Under the pieces are notes generated by a model. That model saw only the letters and a list, made by a program, of their open reading frames with translations. It did no database searches and had not been told where the DNA came from. This document shows, in pieces, positions 15,470-24,322 of a stretch of 39,191 nucleotides of DNA. How positions within the stretch are numbered: the stretch's first letter is position 1; each line of letters opens with the position of its first letter. Source of the stretch: an uncultured Ruminococcus sp. (GTDB lineage: Bacteria > Bacillota > Clostridia > Oscillospirales > Acutalibacteraceae); assembly GCA_902800065.1 (NCBI GenBank), contig CADCDE010000031.1, positions 1 to 39,191 on the forward strand, read 5' to 3'. Made by a program: the position numbers and the translations under genes.

Positions 15470-17416
15470 TTATTTTTTCTTTGATTCGATTTCTTCAAGT
15501 GCCATTTTTATGAAATCTTCAACAGGCATTGAACCCATATCAGCCTGCTTACGTGAACGTACAGAAACTGTGCCGTTTTCAACCTCTTTATTGCCTATTA
15601 CAAGCATATAAGGTATTTTCTCAAGCTGTGCTTCACGAATCTTATAGCCTATCTTCTCACTTCTCAAATCAGTCGTTACTCTTATTCCTGCCTGAAGGAG
15701 CTTTGCTTCAACTTCCTTTGCCTGTTCGGCAAGATTTTCACTTAACGGCAGTACTCTCACCTGTTCAGGGCTCAACCACATCGGCAAAGCCCCTGCAAAA
15801 TGTTCAAGCATATATGCAAGCGTTCTTTCATAACATCCAAGTGATGTTCTGTGAATGATATACGGCAGCTTCTTCTGACCGTCTTTATCGATATAATACA
15901 TTCCGAATTTTTCAGCCAAAAGCATATCTATCTGAATCGTTACAATAGTATCTTCCTTGCCAAATACATTCTTATACTGTATATCAAGTTTCGGTCCGTA
16001 GAAGGCAGCTTCATCTATTCCCACTTCATATTCAAGTCCTATATTATCGAGTATCTTTTTCATGACACTCTGAGCATTTTCCCACTGTTCAGCAGTTCCT
16101 TCATATTTATTGTTCGGATTTGCAGGGTCCCACTGTGAGAATCTGAACGTACAGTCTTCAAGCAATCCCACTGTATCAAGACAATATTTAGCAAGCTCAA
16201 GACAGCCTTTGAATTCTTCTTCCAACTGGTCGGGGCGAAGTATATAATGTCCCTCTGAAATTGTAAACTGTCTTACACGGATAAGTCCATGCATCTCACC
16301 TGACGCTTCATTTCTGAAAAGCGTTGACGTTTCTGTTAATCTCATTGGCAACTCCCTATAAGAACGCTGTTTATTGAGATATACCTGATACTGGAAAGGA
16401 CATGTCATCGGACGGAGTGCAAAACATTCTTTCGTTTCATCATTCGGGTCACCAAGTACAAACATTCCGTCAAGATAATGGTCCCAGTGTCCAGAAATTT
16501 TATATAACTCTCTCTTTGCAAAAAGCGGTGTTTTCGTCAGCTGACAGCCACGAGCCTGTTCCGTATCCTCTACCCATCTTTGGAGCAACTGTATAACTCT
16601 TGCACCTTTCGGCAAAAGTACAGGCAAGCCCTGTCCCACATAGTCAACTGTCGTGAAATATTCCAACTCACGACCGATTTTATTATGGTCACGGAGTTTG
16701 GCTTCTTCAAGCATTTTGAGATGTTCTTCAAGCATTGACGCTTTCGGGAATGATACACCATATACTCTGCAAAGTTGATTGTTCTTTGAATCACCTCTCC
16801 AATACGCACCTGTACAAGCCGTCAATTTTATAGCCTTGATATTTGCAACGCTCATAAGATGCGGACCTGCACACAAATCCGTAAATTCACCCTGCTTATA
16901 AAAACTTATCGGTTCACCCTTATCAGAATGTTCCTTGCACAATTCAACTTTATAAGGCTCGCCCATTTCCTCGAGCATTTTCACAGCTTCATCAGGCTGT
17001 AAGAAAAATCTCTCTACTTCAAGACCTTCCTTGACTATCTTCTTCATCTCAGCAGTAATTTTCTCCAAGTCTTCGGGCGAAAACGGCTTTTCCACATCAA
17101 AATCATAGTAAAAACCGCTGTCAATAGCAGGACCTATCGCAAATTTAGCATTCGGGAAAAGTCTTTTTACAGCCTGTGCCAATACATGAGATGTTGTATG
17201 CCAGAAAGCATTTTTACCTTCTTTTGAATCAAATGTCAAAATCTCAACTTTACAGTCGCTTTTAAGCTCCGTTCTCAAATCGCACACTTCACCGTTTACA
17301 CGAGCCACACAAGCGGATTTATACAAACCTCCGCCAAGATTTTTTGTAACCTCGGCAACACTCACACCGTCATCAAATTCTTTAATGACACCATCTTTCA
17401 GTTCAACCTGAATCAT
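15470..17416 (-). CDS. thrS: Threonyl-tRNA synthetase
   Basis: Class II synthetase that charges tRNA-Thr. 648 residues, standard bacterial length. Order: TGS domain (about 1-60), editing domain with HTTSHVLAQAVKRLF and a later C-x-H pair (LCAGPHL), catalytic core with RPMTCPFQYQVY, motif-2-like LFRNEASGEMHGLIRVRQFT, motif 3 HRTSLGCYERTLAYMLEHF, then the anticodon-binding domain. The ATG at 17416 behind GGAGGTTTT is preferred over the TTG at 17431, which lies within the ribosome-binding site. Expression should be controlled by the T-box leader immediately upstream. Confidence 0.97.
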   Translation of the reverse strand: MIQVELKDGVIKEFDDGVSVAEVTKNLGGGLYKSACVARVNGEVCDLRTELKSDCKVEILTFDSKEGKNAFWHTTSHVLAQAVKRLFPNAKFAIGPAIDSGFYYDFDVEKPFSPEDLEKITAEMKKIVKEGLEVERFFLQPDEAVKMLEEMGEPYKVELCKEHSDKGEPISFYKQGEFTDLCAGPHLMSVANIKAIKLTACTGAYWRGDSKNNQLCRVYGVSFPKASMLEEHLKMLEEAKLRDHNKIGRELEYFTTVDYVGQGLPVLLPKGARVIQLLQRWVEDTEQARGCQLTKTPLFAKRELYKISGHWDHYLDGMFVLGDPNDETKECFALRPMTCPFQYQVYLNKQRSYRELPMRLTETSTLFRNEASGEMHGLIRVRQFTISEGHYILRPDQLEEEFKGCLELAKYCLDTVGLLEDCTFRFSQWDPANPNNKYEGTAEQWENAQSVMKKILDNIGLEYEVGIDEAAFYGPKLDIQYKNVFGKEDTIVTIQIDMLLAEKFGMYYIDKDGQKKLPYIIHRTSLGCYERTLAYMLEHFAGALPMWLSPEQVRVLPLSENLAEQAKEVEAKLLQAGIRVTTDLRSEKIGYKIREAQLEKIPYMLVIGNKEVENGTVSVRSRKQADMGSMPVEDFIKMALEEIESKKK

Positions 17417-17747
17417 TTTTAAAACCTCCAAAAATAAAAAATTAATAATTATGAATTATGCACTATTTTTATGAATCAAAAAAGCCTCACCCAATAATGC
17501 ATAAAAGCACTACGGGGCGAGGCATTAAAGCCACACGGTTCCACCCTGATTAAACGGAAATAAAATCCGCCACTCATTGACACCCTTAACGCAGGTTATA
17601 CGGTACAATTCATCACTGCACAGCTCCAAGGCGGTACACGGAAATTCAAACATATAGGACAGCTTTCAGCCGATGACCGTCCCTCTCTGAATACATTTAT
17701 ATTAATTTCGTGTTCCTTTTCAACGCTGTTAACTTATTTACAAGTCA
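17417..17747 (-). promoter_or_regulatory. T-box riboswitch leader of thrS
   Basis: Transcribed leader of about 320 nt. The T-box AGGGTGGAACCGTGTGGC lies at about 17530-17548 and a terminator hairpin GCCTCGCCC/GGGTGAGGC (17515-17523 with 17484-17492) ending in T6 follows. Stem I features include the AGAGAGGGACGG...GCTGAAAGCTGTCC segment. The specifier is probably the ACC (Thr) in CCGTGTACCGCC. Uncharged tRNA-Thr should stabilise the antiterminator and allow thrS transcription. Confidence 0.93.
17484..17523 (-). terminator. T-box-controlled terminator of thrS
   Basis: 9-bp stem GCCTCGCCC/GGGTGAGGC followed by a T-run on the minus strand. Its 5' arm lies just behind the T-box sequence, so it is mutually exclusive with the antiterminator. 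Confidence 0.9.
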
Positions 17748-17776
17748 ATAATAGCACTAATCAAAATATTTGTCAA
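17748..17776 (-). promoter_or_regulatory. SigA promoter of thrS
   Basis: Minus-strand TTGACA (17776-17771), exactly 17 bp, then TATTAT (17753-17748). The T-box leader begins a few bases further on. Confidence 0.85.
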
Positions 17777-17806
17777 CCATAATTTTTTAAAAAAAATACA
17801 ATGCAT

Positions 17807-17835
17807 TTGACAATATAAAAATTATGTGATAAAAT
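17807..17835 (+). promoter_or_regulatory. SigA promoter of the 17868 gene
   Basis: TTGACA, 17-bp spacer, TAAAAT (17830-17835), about 33 bp before the start codon. It is divergent from the thrS promoter, with the two -35 boxes only some 30 bp apart. Confidence 0.7.
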
Positions 17836-17867
17836 TATGAAAAATAATATTCAGGAGATGATATTTG

Positions 17868-18530
17868 ATGAAACCGATTATTTTTTGTAACATTACCTAC
17901 ATGGCACTTTATGATGGAATAAGAAATTTTGATAAGCCTGTTAATGGTGGCGGATATGTTAAAAAAACTGGTGATGCTCATGAATCTCATAATTTTGTAC
18001 CATTGACTAATGACAAGGAAAGTTTTTGCCTTGGATATGTTGAAAGAACTCACGGAAAAATAAATCTTAGAAATATTTATGGTTGCGAAACAGTTGATGG
18101 ACAACAGATAGATGGAGTTATTGTGGTTTGGTGTGCTACGCCGAAAAATGGACAAAAACGAGTTATTGGTTGGTATAAAAATGCAACAGTTCTTCAAAAT
18201 TGGAATTACATATATATCAAGTACGAAGAATGTGATGAAGAAAAAGAACAAGATTATTATTTCAAAGCAGATGAAAAAGACTGTGTTTTGTTGCCAGAAA
18301 ATGAAAGAGCACTTTCAAAATGGTATGTTCCTACCAGCAAATACAATAAATACCACTTTGGATTTGGACAGGACAATGTGTGGTATGGTAAAATAAGTAA
18401 AGATACAAAAAAAGCATACTCAAAAGATGAATTGGATTTATATCAAACGAAACTCGATGAATATTTGGAAACTCTCATAGAAAACATAGAAAATTATGAC
18501 GGTGAAAATTGGCTTGATGATTTCAATTAA
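17868..18530 (+). CDS. Unrecognised soluble protein (possible reader-type domain)
   Basis: 220 residues, no membrane segment or signal peptide, not confidently assigned. Three segments look like conserved motifs: VIVVWCATPKNGQKRVIGWYKNATV (about 81-105), DCVLLPENERALSKWYVP (about 138-155) and YHFGFGQDNVWY (about 162-173). The GWYKNA...LLPxxER...GFGQxNVWY pattern reminds me of a domain found N-terminally in some HNH/restriction-like bacterial proteins, but this is recollection and not proven. The C-terminus is an acidic helix. The start is the ATG at 17868 behind AGGAGATG. Single gene with its own promoter and terminator between thrS and glnS; AT-richer than neighbours, so it may be accessory. 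Confidence 0.7.
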   Translation: MKPIIFCNITYMALYDGIRNFDKPVNGGGYVKKTGDAHESHNFVPLTNDKESFCLGYVERTHGKINLRNIYGCETVDGQQIDGVIVVWCATPKNGQKRVIGWYKNATVLQNWNYIYIKYEECDEEKEQDYYFKADEKDCVLLPENERALSKWYVPTSKYNKYHFGFGQDNVWYGKISKDTKKAYSKDELDLYQTKLDEYLETLIENIENYDGENWLDDFN

Positions 18531-18552
18531 AATTTATATCTGCTTACATAAC

Positions 18553-18587
18553 AAAGTGGAAACCCGATTTTTTCGGATTTCCGCTTT
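18553..18587. terminator. Bidirectional terminator between the 17868 gene and glnS
   Basis: Stem AAAGTGGAAACCCG/CGGATTTCCGCTTT, nearly perfect, with flanking A- and T-runs, between convergent genes. Confidence 0.85.
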
Positions 18588-18595
18588 TTATTGCA

Positions 18596-20269
18596 TTACT
18601 TTTTCTTGAATCCGTCTTTGAGCGATACACTTCTGTTGAAAATGAGATTTTCAGGGGTGCTGTCCTTATCCAAGCAGAAATAGCCTAATCTCATAAACTG
18701 ATAATTTGACGGAACTTTCGCTCCCTCTACGAATTTTTCAGCCTTACAATTTGTAAGTGTAACAAGACTTGTTGGGTTGATATAGTCAAGGAAATTTTTA
18801 TCGCCTGTATCGGGTTCGGGGTCTGTAAAGAGATTGTCATACAAGCGTACTTCCGCATTGACATAATTTTCAGCGTCTACCCAATGGATAGTACCTCTTA
18901 CTTTTCTGCCGTCGGGTGTATCTCCGCCACGTGTTTCGGGGTCATACTCTGCATATACTTCAACGACTTTGCCGTTTTCATCTTTCTTACAGCCCGTGCA
19001 TTTCACGATATATGCTGACTTCAATCTTACTTCATTTCCCGGATAAAGTCTGTTATAACCTTTTACTTTCTCCTCGATAAAGTCGTCTGCTTCTATATAA
19101 CATTCACGGCTGAATGTGATAGTTCTGTGACCGTCCTCGGGGCGATTTGGATTATTCTCAACATCAAAGGTTTCTGTCTTGCCCTCGGGATAGTTCGTGA
19201 TAATCAATTTAATAGGATTCAAAACTACCATTATACGCTGTGCCTTTTCGTTCAAATCTTCCCTCAAACAATGCTCCAAAAATGAATATTCAACCACGCT
19301 GTTCACTTTGGAAACGCCTATCCTGTCACAGAAATTACGGATGGATTCAGGGGTATAGCCACGTCTTCTCAATCCACAGAGTGTAGGCATTCTTGGGTCG
19401 TCCCAGCCGTTGACATACTTATCCTCGACAAGCTGACGGAGTTTTCTTTTACTCATAACGGTGTTATTTATACCCAGACGGGCAAACTCTATCTGTCTTG
19501 GAATTGCAGGAACTGACACGTTATTTATTACCCAGTCATAAAGCGGTCTGTGGTCTTCAAATTCAAGCGTACAAAGTGAATGTGTAATTCCCTCAATGGC
19601 ATCTTCAAGCGGGTGTGCAAAGTCGTACATCGGATAGATACACCATTTATCGCCTGTTCTGTGATGTGAAATTCTGTTTATTCTGTAAATAACAGGGTCA
19701 CGCATATTAAAATTACCGCTGTTCAGGTCAATTTTTGCACGGAGAGTCATTTTACCGTCCTCAAATTCACCGTTTTTCATTCTCTCGAACAATTCAAGAC
19801 TTTCTTCGATAGGTCTGTCACGGTACGGACTTACAGCAGGGTGAGTTAAATCTCCACGATTAGCCCTCATCTGTTCGGGTGTCAGTTCACATACATAAGC
19901 CAAGCCCTTTTTGATAAGCTCCACAGCATATTCATACATCTTTTCAAAGTATTCAGATGCAAAATAAAATCTGTCGTCCCAGTGGAATCCCAGCCATGCT
20001 ATATCCTCTTTGATAGCATCAACATATTCAACATCTTCTTTTGTGGGGTTGGTATCGTCCATACGAAGATTGCATATACCGTCAAAACGTTCTGCCATGC
20101 CGAAATCCACACATATAGCCTTTGCGTGACCTATATGCAGATAGCCGTTAGGCTCGGGAGGAAATCTTGTATGAACTTTCTTACCCTCATATTTACCGCC
20201 CTCGGCAATATCCTCCGTGATAATATCATATATGAAATTACCGCCGGAAAGTTCCAATTCTTCTGCCAT
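18596..20269 (-). CDS. glnS: Glutaminyl-tRNA synthetase
   Basis: Class I synthetase charging tRNA-Gln. 557 residues, typical GlnRS length. The HIGH signature is in [18 protein letters not shown] (HIGH at residues 45-48), the GlnRS-specific [12 protein letters not shown] follows, and the KMSKS equivalent is VMSKRKL at about 270. The C-terminal half has the GlnRS anticodon-binding beta-barrels (TTYPEG-like NYPEGKTE). The ATG at 20269 lies behind AAAAGGAGAGAATGG. Because gltX is also present (21852-23318), this organism appears to use direct charging of tRNA-Gln; absence of gatCAB cannot be judged here. The preceding small gene ends about 17 nt upstream. Confidence 0.96.
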   Translation of the reverse strand: MAEELELSGGNFIYDIITEDIAEGGKYEGKKVHTRFPPEPNGYLHIGHAKAICVDFGMAERFDGICNLRMDDTNPTKEDVEYVDAIKEDIAWLGFHWDDRFYFASEYFEKMYEYAVELIKKGLAYVCELTPEQMRANRGDLTHPAVSPYRDRPIEESLELFERMKNGEFEDGKMTLRAKIDLNSGNFNMRDPVIYRINRISHHRTGDKWCIYPMYDFAHPLEDAIEGITHSLCTLEFEDHRPLYDWVINNVSVPAIPRQIEFARLGINNTVMSKRKLRQLVEDKYVNGWDDPRMPTLCGLRRRGYTPESIRNFCDRIGVSKVNSVVEYSFLEHCLREDLNEKAQRIMVVLNPIKLIITNYPEGKTETFDVENNPNRPEDGHRTITFSRECYIEADDFIEEKVKGYNRLYPGNEVRLKSAYIVKCTGCKKDENGKVVEVYAEYDPETRGGDTPDGRKVRGTIHWVDAENYVNAEVRLYDNLFTDPEPDTGDKNFLDYINPTSLVTLTNCKAEKFVEGAKVPSNYQFMRLGYFCLDKDSTPENLIFNRSVSLKDGFKKK

Positions 20270-20286
20270 TTTCCATTCTCTCCTTT

Positions 20287-20757
20287 TTATTCGTCATTCC
20301 CGTAGGAAATCACCAATGTATAATTTTTATATCTTATGCAGTACACGTCCAAAAGATTATAAAATATATTTGTATTGGGCATACAGTAAAATTTATTTCC
20401 TATGTGACAGCTTTCGATATAATCGCTTTCAAAAAGATTTTCAAAGCTGTTTTTAATATCGTCATTATCGGATATTTTTTCATAAAACTCCGCTTTATCG
20501 AGTACATGAAAATCGTCCTTCGTGATGTCATATCCGATATAATCTTTCATTAGTTCAAACATATCCTCATTGTTAGTCGGAATTATGTCTATAAAAAAGT
20601 AGTTTCCGCTCTGAAAGAATTCCTTTGGAACTGCACCGAAAAATCCATTGCAAAAAGTATTGATTTTTTCAAGAATAATATTTTTATCCGTTTCGGGATA
20701 TTCACCGTATTTCAATTCATGCGACTTGATTTCGGGGAGTGTTGTATATATTTCCAT
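20287..20757 (-). CDS. Hypothetical protein, 156 residues
   Basis: Not recognised. Soluble, acidic, rich in Asp/Asn/Phe, with no membrane segment, no Cys clusters and no catalytic motif I can name. Start ATG at 20757 behind AAGGAGATAGT. It begins 1 nt after the stop of the zinc-ribbon-like gene upstream (20759-21121), so the two are translationally coupled and probably work together. glnS follows within 20 nt on the same strand, so it could also be co-transcribed with glnS. Confidence 0.7.
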   Translation of the reverse strand: MEIYTTLPEIKSHELKYGEYPETDKNIILEKINTFCNGFFGAVPKEFFQSGNYFFIDIIPTNNEDMFELMKDYIGYDITKDDFHVLDKAEFYEKISDNDDIKNSFENLFESDYIESCHIGNKFYCMPNTNIFYNLLDVYCIRYKNYTLVISYGNDE

Positions 20758-20758
20758 A

Positions 20759-21121
20759 CTATCTCCTTTTATTCTGCAAAAGCTGTATTTTTTGTTGTTT
20801 CATACGGTGACGCATTCCACCCTCAAATTTATGCTGAAAGTTTGATATGAAAAAGTCCTTTTTGGGATAATTTACTTTATCTTCAAGATAAAATGCACTC
20901 CATGGCTGAGGAGGACGGTTAGCACAAAACGGACAATTTTTATCATTGCAGGCATTTTCAAGCCATGTGTCACAGGCAAGGCAACATTCTGCATCATACC
21001 TGTCATAAAAAAACAAGCCTTTATTACCGCACTTCGGGCAAATTTCATCATAGAAATTTCCGTATTTTTTGATTTGTTTCAATCTTGCCTTGTATTGCAA
21101 ATATCTTTTATGATTTCTCAT
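20759..21121 (-). CDS. Small Cys-rich protein, probable zinc-binding
   Basis: 120 residues. Four Cys groups, CPKCG (about residues 29-33), CCLAC, then CNDKNCPFC, look like two zinc ribbons packed close together, followed by PPQPWSAFYLED and a basic C-terminal tail (RHRMKQQKIQLLQNKRR). The N-terminus is also basic. It could be a small nucleic-acid-binding or protein-binding protein; no family is recognised. MITE B1 lies 25 bp upstream of its start, so its leader includes MITE sequence. Coupled to the 20287-20757 gene. Confidence 0.7.
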   Translation of the reverse strand: MRNHKRYLQYKARLKQIKKYGNFYDEICPKCGNKGLFFYDRYDAECCLACDTWLENACNDKNCPFCANRPPQPWSAFYLEDKVNYPKKDFFISNFQHKFEGGMRHRMKQQKIQLLQNKRR

Positions 21122-21146
21122 AATCGCATCACCGTATGTAATTTTA

Positions 21147-21265
21147 TAGTAAACGACAAAATAAATTGCTCTATGTCATTCCGAGAAAAGCGAGGAATCT
21201 TTGAAAGATTCTTCGTCACTTCGTTCCTCAGAATGACAAAAGGACGTTTTCATTGACGTTTACTA
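21147..21265. mobile_element. MITE B1 (119 bp, TIR TAGTAAACG, TA duplication)
   Basis: Ends TAGTAAACG and CGTTTACTA with TA direct repeats at 21145-21146 and 21266-21267, as in Tc1/mariner or IS630-type insertions. Interior core GTCATTCCGAG...CTCAGAATGAC at 21175-21237. It is about 95 percent identical by eye to MITE B2 (30376-30494), differing at about six positions, so both inserted recently or were homogenised. Confidence 0.88.
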
Positions 21266-21276
21266 TATTTTCAATT

Positions 21277-21810
21277 TTATTTTAAATTTTCTCTGACTTC
21301 CATTAAGGCAAAGCCCAATAAATTTTCACCTTTCCATTTAAACGGGTTTTCAATCTCAAAGTCATCTTTTGACTTGCCTATCCCCCATATCCTGTCATAA
21401 GGGCTTGCCTCGACAAGAACTCTGTCACCTGTTTTCAGAAGAAAGTCAAGCAGTTCGGGATTCTGCGAAAATTTCGCCGTGTTTCCATTGACGACTATCT
21501 GAAATTTATGTTCATTCCAGATATTTTCGTCAAAGTTTCTTATCTGCCTGCCAAGACTTTTATAAACAGCGGGATTGTCGGCTGACATGATTTTTTGAAG
21601 TACCTCTTTATCACCGAACAAAACGGCTTTTTGTGCCATCATATATTGTTCGGCTGTATGATATTCCACTCCGTCAACCGTGAATTTACATTCATACCAC
21701 TGACTTAAACAAGTATTGGTAATTTCATTGAATTTCTTATGTCCCCAAAAGAACACATACTTAAATTGCTTTCCCTGTGCATATTCATTTCTGAGCTGTT
21801 CTATATTCAT
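21277..21810 (-). CDS. NADAR-family (YbiA-like) glycosidase
   Basis: 177 residues. NADAR proteins remove ADP-ribose or act as N-glycosidases on riboflavin intermediates and ADP-ribosylated bases. FKYVFFWGHKK, then QWYECKFTVDGVEYHTAEQYMMAQKA (family E-Y-x-T-A-E-Q-Y-M-M), KSLGRQIRNFDENIWNEHKF, LVEASPYDRIWGIGKS (hallmark D-x-x-W-G-I-G) and ENLLGFALMEVRE are all present. Start ATG at 21810 behind AAGGAG; the frame is open to 21849 but without a ribosome-binding site. Located after gltX (gap of 41 nt) on the same strand. Confidence 0.92.
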   Translation of the reverse strand: MNIEQLRNEYAQGKQFKYVFFWGHKKFNEITNTCLSQWYECKFTVDGVEYHTAEQYMMAQKAVLFGDKEVLQKIMSADNPAVYKSLGRQIRNFDENIWNEHKFQIVVNGNTAKFSQNPELLDFLLKTGDRVLVEASPYDRIWGIGKSKDDFEIENPFKWKGENLLGFALMEVRENLK

Positions 21811-21851
21811 AATAAAAATCTCCTTTTTGTCAACAGCTCCACTCTCCACTC

Positions 21852-23318
21852 TTAACTCTCCACACTCAATTTCGCAAGACCTTTTTGAAGTCTGGTCATA
21901 GATTCCTCTTTGCCGAGAATATCGAGTATTTCAACAGCACCGCCCGGAGTTACAGTCATACCTGATGCAGCTATTCTGATAGGCCACATCAATGTACCGT
22001 TCTTTACTTCAAGCTTCTGTGCAAGTCCGATAAGACAATCATGTATTGTATCGTGATTCCATTCATCAAGTGCATTAAGTGCAGAAATACCCTCTTTGAG
22101 CATTATCACGGAATTTTCGAGATTTGTCTTGCTCTTTTTATTTACAAACAAGTCCTTTTCATAATCGGGCTGTGCTTCAAAGAACTCTATCTTTTCGGGA
22201 ATCTGTGTTAATTTTGTAGTTCTCTGCTGGAGAATGGACGCTACTTTTATCCAGTCCAGTTCTTTTGTTTTTATAGCTTTTTTGAAGTAAGGCATTGATA
22301 TTTCAGCGAATTTTTCAACGGGCATGGCTTTGATATACTCACCATTGAACCATTCCAATTTATCATAGTCGAATATTGACGGTGATTTACTTATGCCGTC
22401 AATGCAGAAATTTTCAGCCAATTCCTCGATTGAGAATATTTCTCTGTTATCTTTCGGACACCAGCCCAAAAGTGCTATATAATTTATTATAGCTTCGGGC
22501 AAAAATCCCTGTTTAACGAGGTCTTCAAAGCTCGTTGCACCATGTCTTTTTGAAAGTTTGGAAACAGAACCGTCATCATTTTTACCCATTATCAATGGGA
22601 GATGTACATATTCGGGTATCTCCCAGCCGAAAGCCTCATACAAGAGATTATATTTCGGTGTCGAGGAAAGATATTCGCTTCCCCTGACAACATGAGTTAT
22701 ATTCATAGTATGGTCATCTATAACATTTGCAAAGTTATATGTCGGATAACCGTCTGTTTTTATAAGTATTTGGTCTTGAAGTTCACTGTTTTCAACGGTG
22801 ATAGAACCGAATACGGCATCATTGAAAGTCGTTGAACCCTCCAAAGGCATTTTCTGACGGATAACATACGGCATACCCTCCGCAAGATTTTTTTCAACGA
22901 CATCTTTCGGCAAATTACGGCAGTGACGGTCATAGCCTCCGCCTATATCATCGGAATCATTGTGAAGTGAATCAAGTCTTTCTTTCGTGCAGAAACAGTA
23001 ATATGCCTTATCCATTTCAACTAATTTCTGTGCATACGGCAAATACATATCTTTTCTTTCACTCTGAACATAAGGACCATATTCACCGCCTATGTCGGGA
23101 CCTTCATCATGTATTAATTTAGCCTGTTTGAGCGTATTATAGATAATATCCACCGCACCCTCAACTTTACGTTCCTGGTCGGTATCCTCGATACGAAGTA
23201 CAAATGTACCTCCGAGTGACTTTGCTATGAGATATTCATACAAAGCTGTACGGAGATTTCCAACGTGCATAAAGCCTGTCGGACTTGGTGCAAATCTTGT
23301 TCTTACCTTTTTTGACAT
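21852..23318 (-). CDS. gltX: Glutamyl-tRNA synthetase
   Basis: Class I synthetase charging tRNA-Glu. 488 residues, normal length. HIGH equivalent is RFAPSPTGFMHVGN near the N-terminus, followed by FVLRIEDTDQER; the KMSKS equivalent is KLSKRHGA at about residue 260. The C-terminal helical anticodon-binding region follows. The ATG two codons inside the open frame (23318) is preferred over the TTG at 23324. No T-box is seen in the short upstream region. Probably co-transcribed with the NADAR gene. Confidence 0.96.
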   Translation of the reverse strand: MSKKVRTRFAPSPTGFMHVGNLRTALYEYLIAKSLGGTFVLRIEDTDQERKVEGAVDIIYNTLKQAKLIHDEGPDIGGEYGPYVQSERKDMYLPYAQKLVEMDKAYYCFCTKERLDSLHNDSDDIGGGYDRHCRNLPKDVVEKNLAEGMPYVIRQKMPLEGSTTFNDAVFGSITVENSELQDQILIKTDGYPTYNFANVIDDHTMNITHVVRGSEYLSSTPKYNLLYEAFGWEIPEYVHLPLIMGKNDDGSVSKLSKRHGATSFEDLVKQGFLPEAIINYIALLGWCPKDNREIFSIEELAENFCIDGISKSPSIFDYDKLEWFNGEYIKAMPVEKFAEISMPYFKKAIKTKELDWIKVASILQQRTTKLTQIPEKIEFFEAQPDYEKDLFVNKKSKTNLENSVIMLKEGISALNALDEWNHDTIHDCLIGLAQKLEVKNGTLMWPIRIAASGMTVTPGGAVEILDILGKEESMTRLQKGLAKLSVES

Positions 23319-23401
23319 TTTCAATTCACCCTTTTACTTATTTACGAAAAATTTTCCGCTATTATATTATAACAAATTTATGCTGATATTCAACACCTGT
23401 T

Positions 23402-24064
23402 TCAAAAAATATCCCCGAAATCTCCGAAAACTTCTTTTTTGGTGTGTCCACGATAACAGTGCTTCCTGACATTATCATTCAAATCCATGAGCAGTCCGCA
23501 AAATTCCTGTAATTTTATTTTGTCTTTGTCCTTGAATCCTAACTCAATAGCCTGACTCACAGCAGGAATAATATCATCTTCCCTGTCTGCCTGCAACATA
23601 AATTCCATATCTTCTGCAATAGTATCAGCCTGTTCCTTTGAAAGATACGGCAAATTTCTCAGAAATGCCCTGACATCAATGAACTCCATAGATTTCTCAT
23701 AGAAAAACTCATCTTTATATCTCAAAAACCTTTCTTTTTTGGGGATATAATAATCAATGCCTTCCTGAAGCCCGCTTATCTCTTTATATTCTTCCCAACC
23801 GTCTATATACATATATTCCGCAACAAGTTCCTTTTTCATTAAATCAGTTTCGGGGGCTTTTTTGTCAATATCCTCCTTACCTATTATATCATAGGATTTA
23901 TTGGAACAATCTATATTTTCAGCAAATTCCCTGAACTCGCTTTCTGTTATAGGCTCATTCTGATTATTGTATATCTCAAAAACTTTCCACAGCGGAATAA
24001 TACCATACAAATTTACAGCCGCAAGAAAATAATCCTCCAAAAGCACTTTTATTTCATCTGTCAT
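23402..24064 (-). CDS. Hypothetical acidic protein, 220 residues
   Basis: Not recognised. Strongly acidic, predominantly helical, soluble. Central IPKKERFLRYKDEFFYEK and the C-terminal LMDLNDNVRKHCYRGHTKKEVFG resemble the 'N-N-x-R-x-W/H-x-x-x-G-x-T-p-x-E' stretch seen near SEC-C-type zinc domains in Clostridia, but without a SEC-C motif here. Start ATG at 24064 behind GGGAGATG. It is divergent from the SseB-like gene, with MITE A2 between them. Confidence 0.65.
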   Translation of the reverse strand: MTDEIKVLLEDYFLAAVNLYGIIPLWKVFEIYNNQNEPITESEFREFAENIDCSNKSYDIIGKEDIDKKAPETDLMKKELVAEYMYIDGWEEYKEISGLQEGIDYYIPKKERFLRYKDEFFYEKSMEFIDVRAFLRNLPYLSKEQADTIAEDMEFMLQADREDDIIPAVSQAIELGFKDKDKIKLQEFCGLLMDLNDNVRKHCYRGHTKKEVFGDFGDIF

Positions 24065-24091
24065 AAAAAATCATCTCCCAATATTTTTCTA

Positions 24092-24204
24092 ACGTGAGTT
24101 CAATTTAACTGAAAAATATTCTGACAATGATGAAATGAAGTATGTCATTCCGAACGCAGTGAGGAATCTTCAAAAGATTCTTCGTCACTGTCGCTCCTCA
24201 GAAT
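24092..24204. mobile_element. MITE A2, truncated copy of the A family
   Basis: Left end ACGTGAGTTCAAT and the next 35 bases match the reverse complement of the right end of MITE A1 almost exactly (TGAAAAATATTCTGACAATG). The interior core follows (24143-24204), but the expected other terminus is missing: homology stops after CTCAGAAT. A degenerate or truncated element upstream of the SseB-like gene's promoter. Confidence 0.8.
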
Positions 24205-24242
24205 TAAATTTTGAGATTTAACAAGAGTATTCAAAAACATTG

Positions 24243-24271
24243 TTGACAGAATTTGAGAGTGCTTGTATAAT
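24243..24271 (+). promoter_or_regulatory. Perfect-consensus SigA promoter of the SseB-like gene
   Basis: TTGACA, 17 bp, TATAAT (24266-24271). Transcription would start near 24279, which rules out a start codon at 24263 and supports the ATG at 24323. Confidence 0.85.
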
Positions 24272-24322
24272 AATTACAAAAGATTTTTAAAATACATCCG
24301 TTTTTTAGGAGATGATAATAAT

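Noticed and set aside
17461..17747. A CRISPR-like or attachment-site reading of the thrS upstream repeats
   Set aside because: All of the symmetry there is explained by the T-box antiterminator and terminator.
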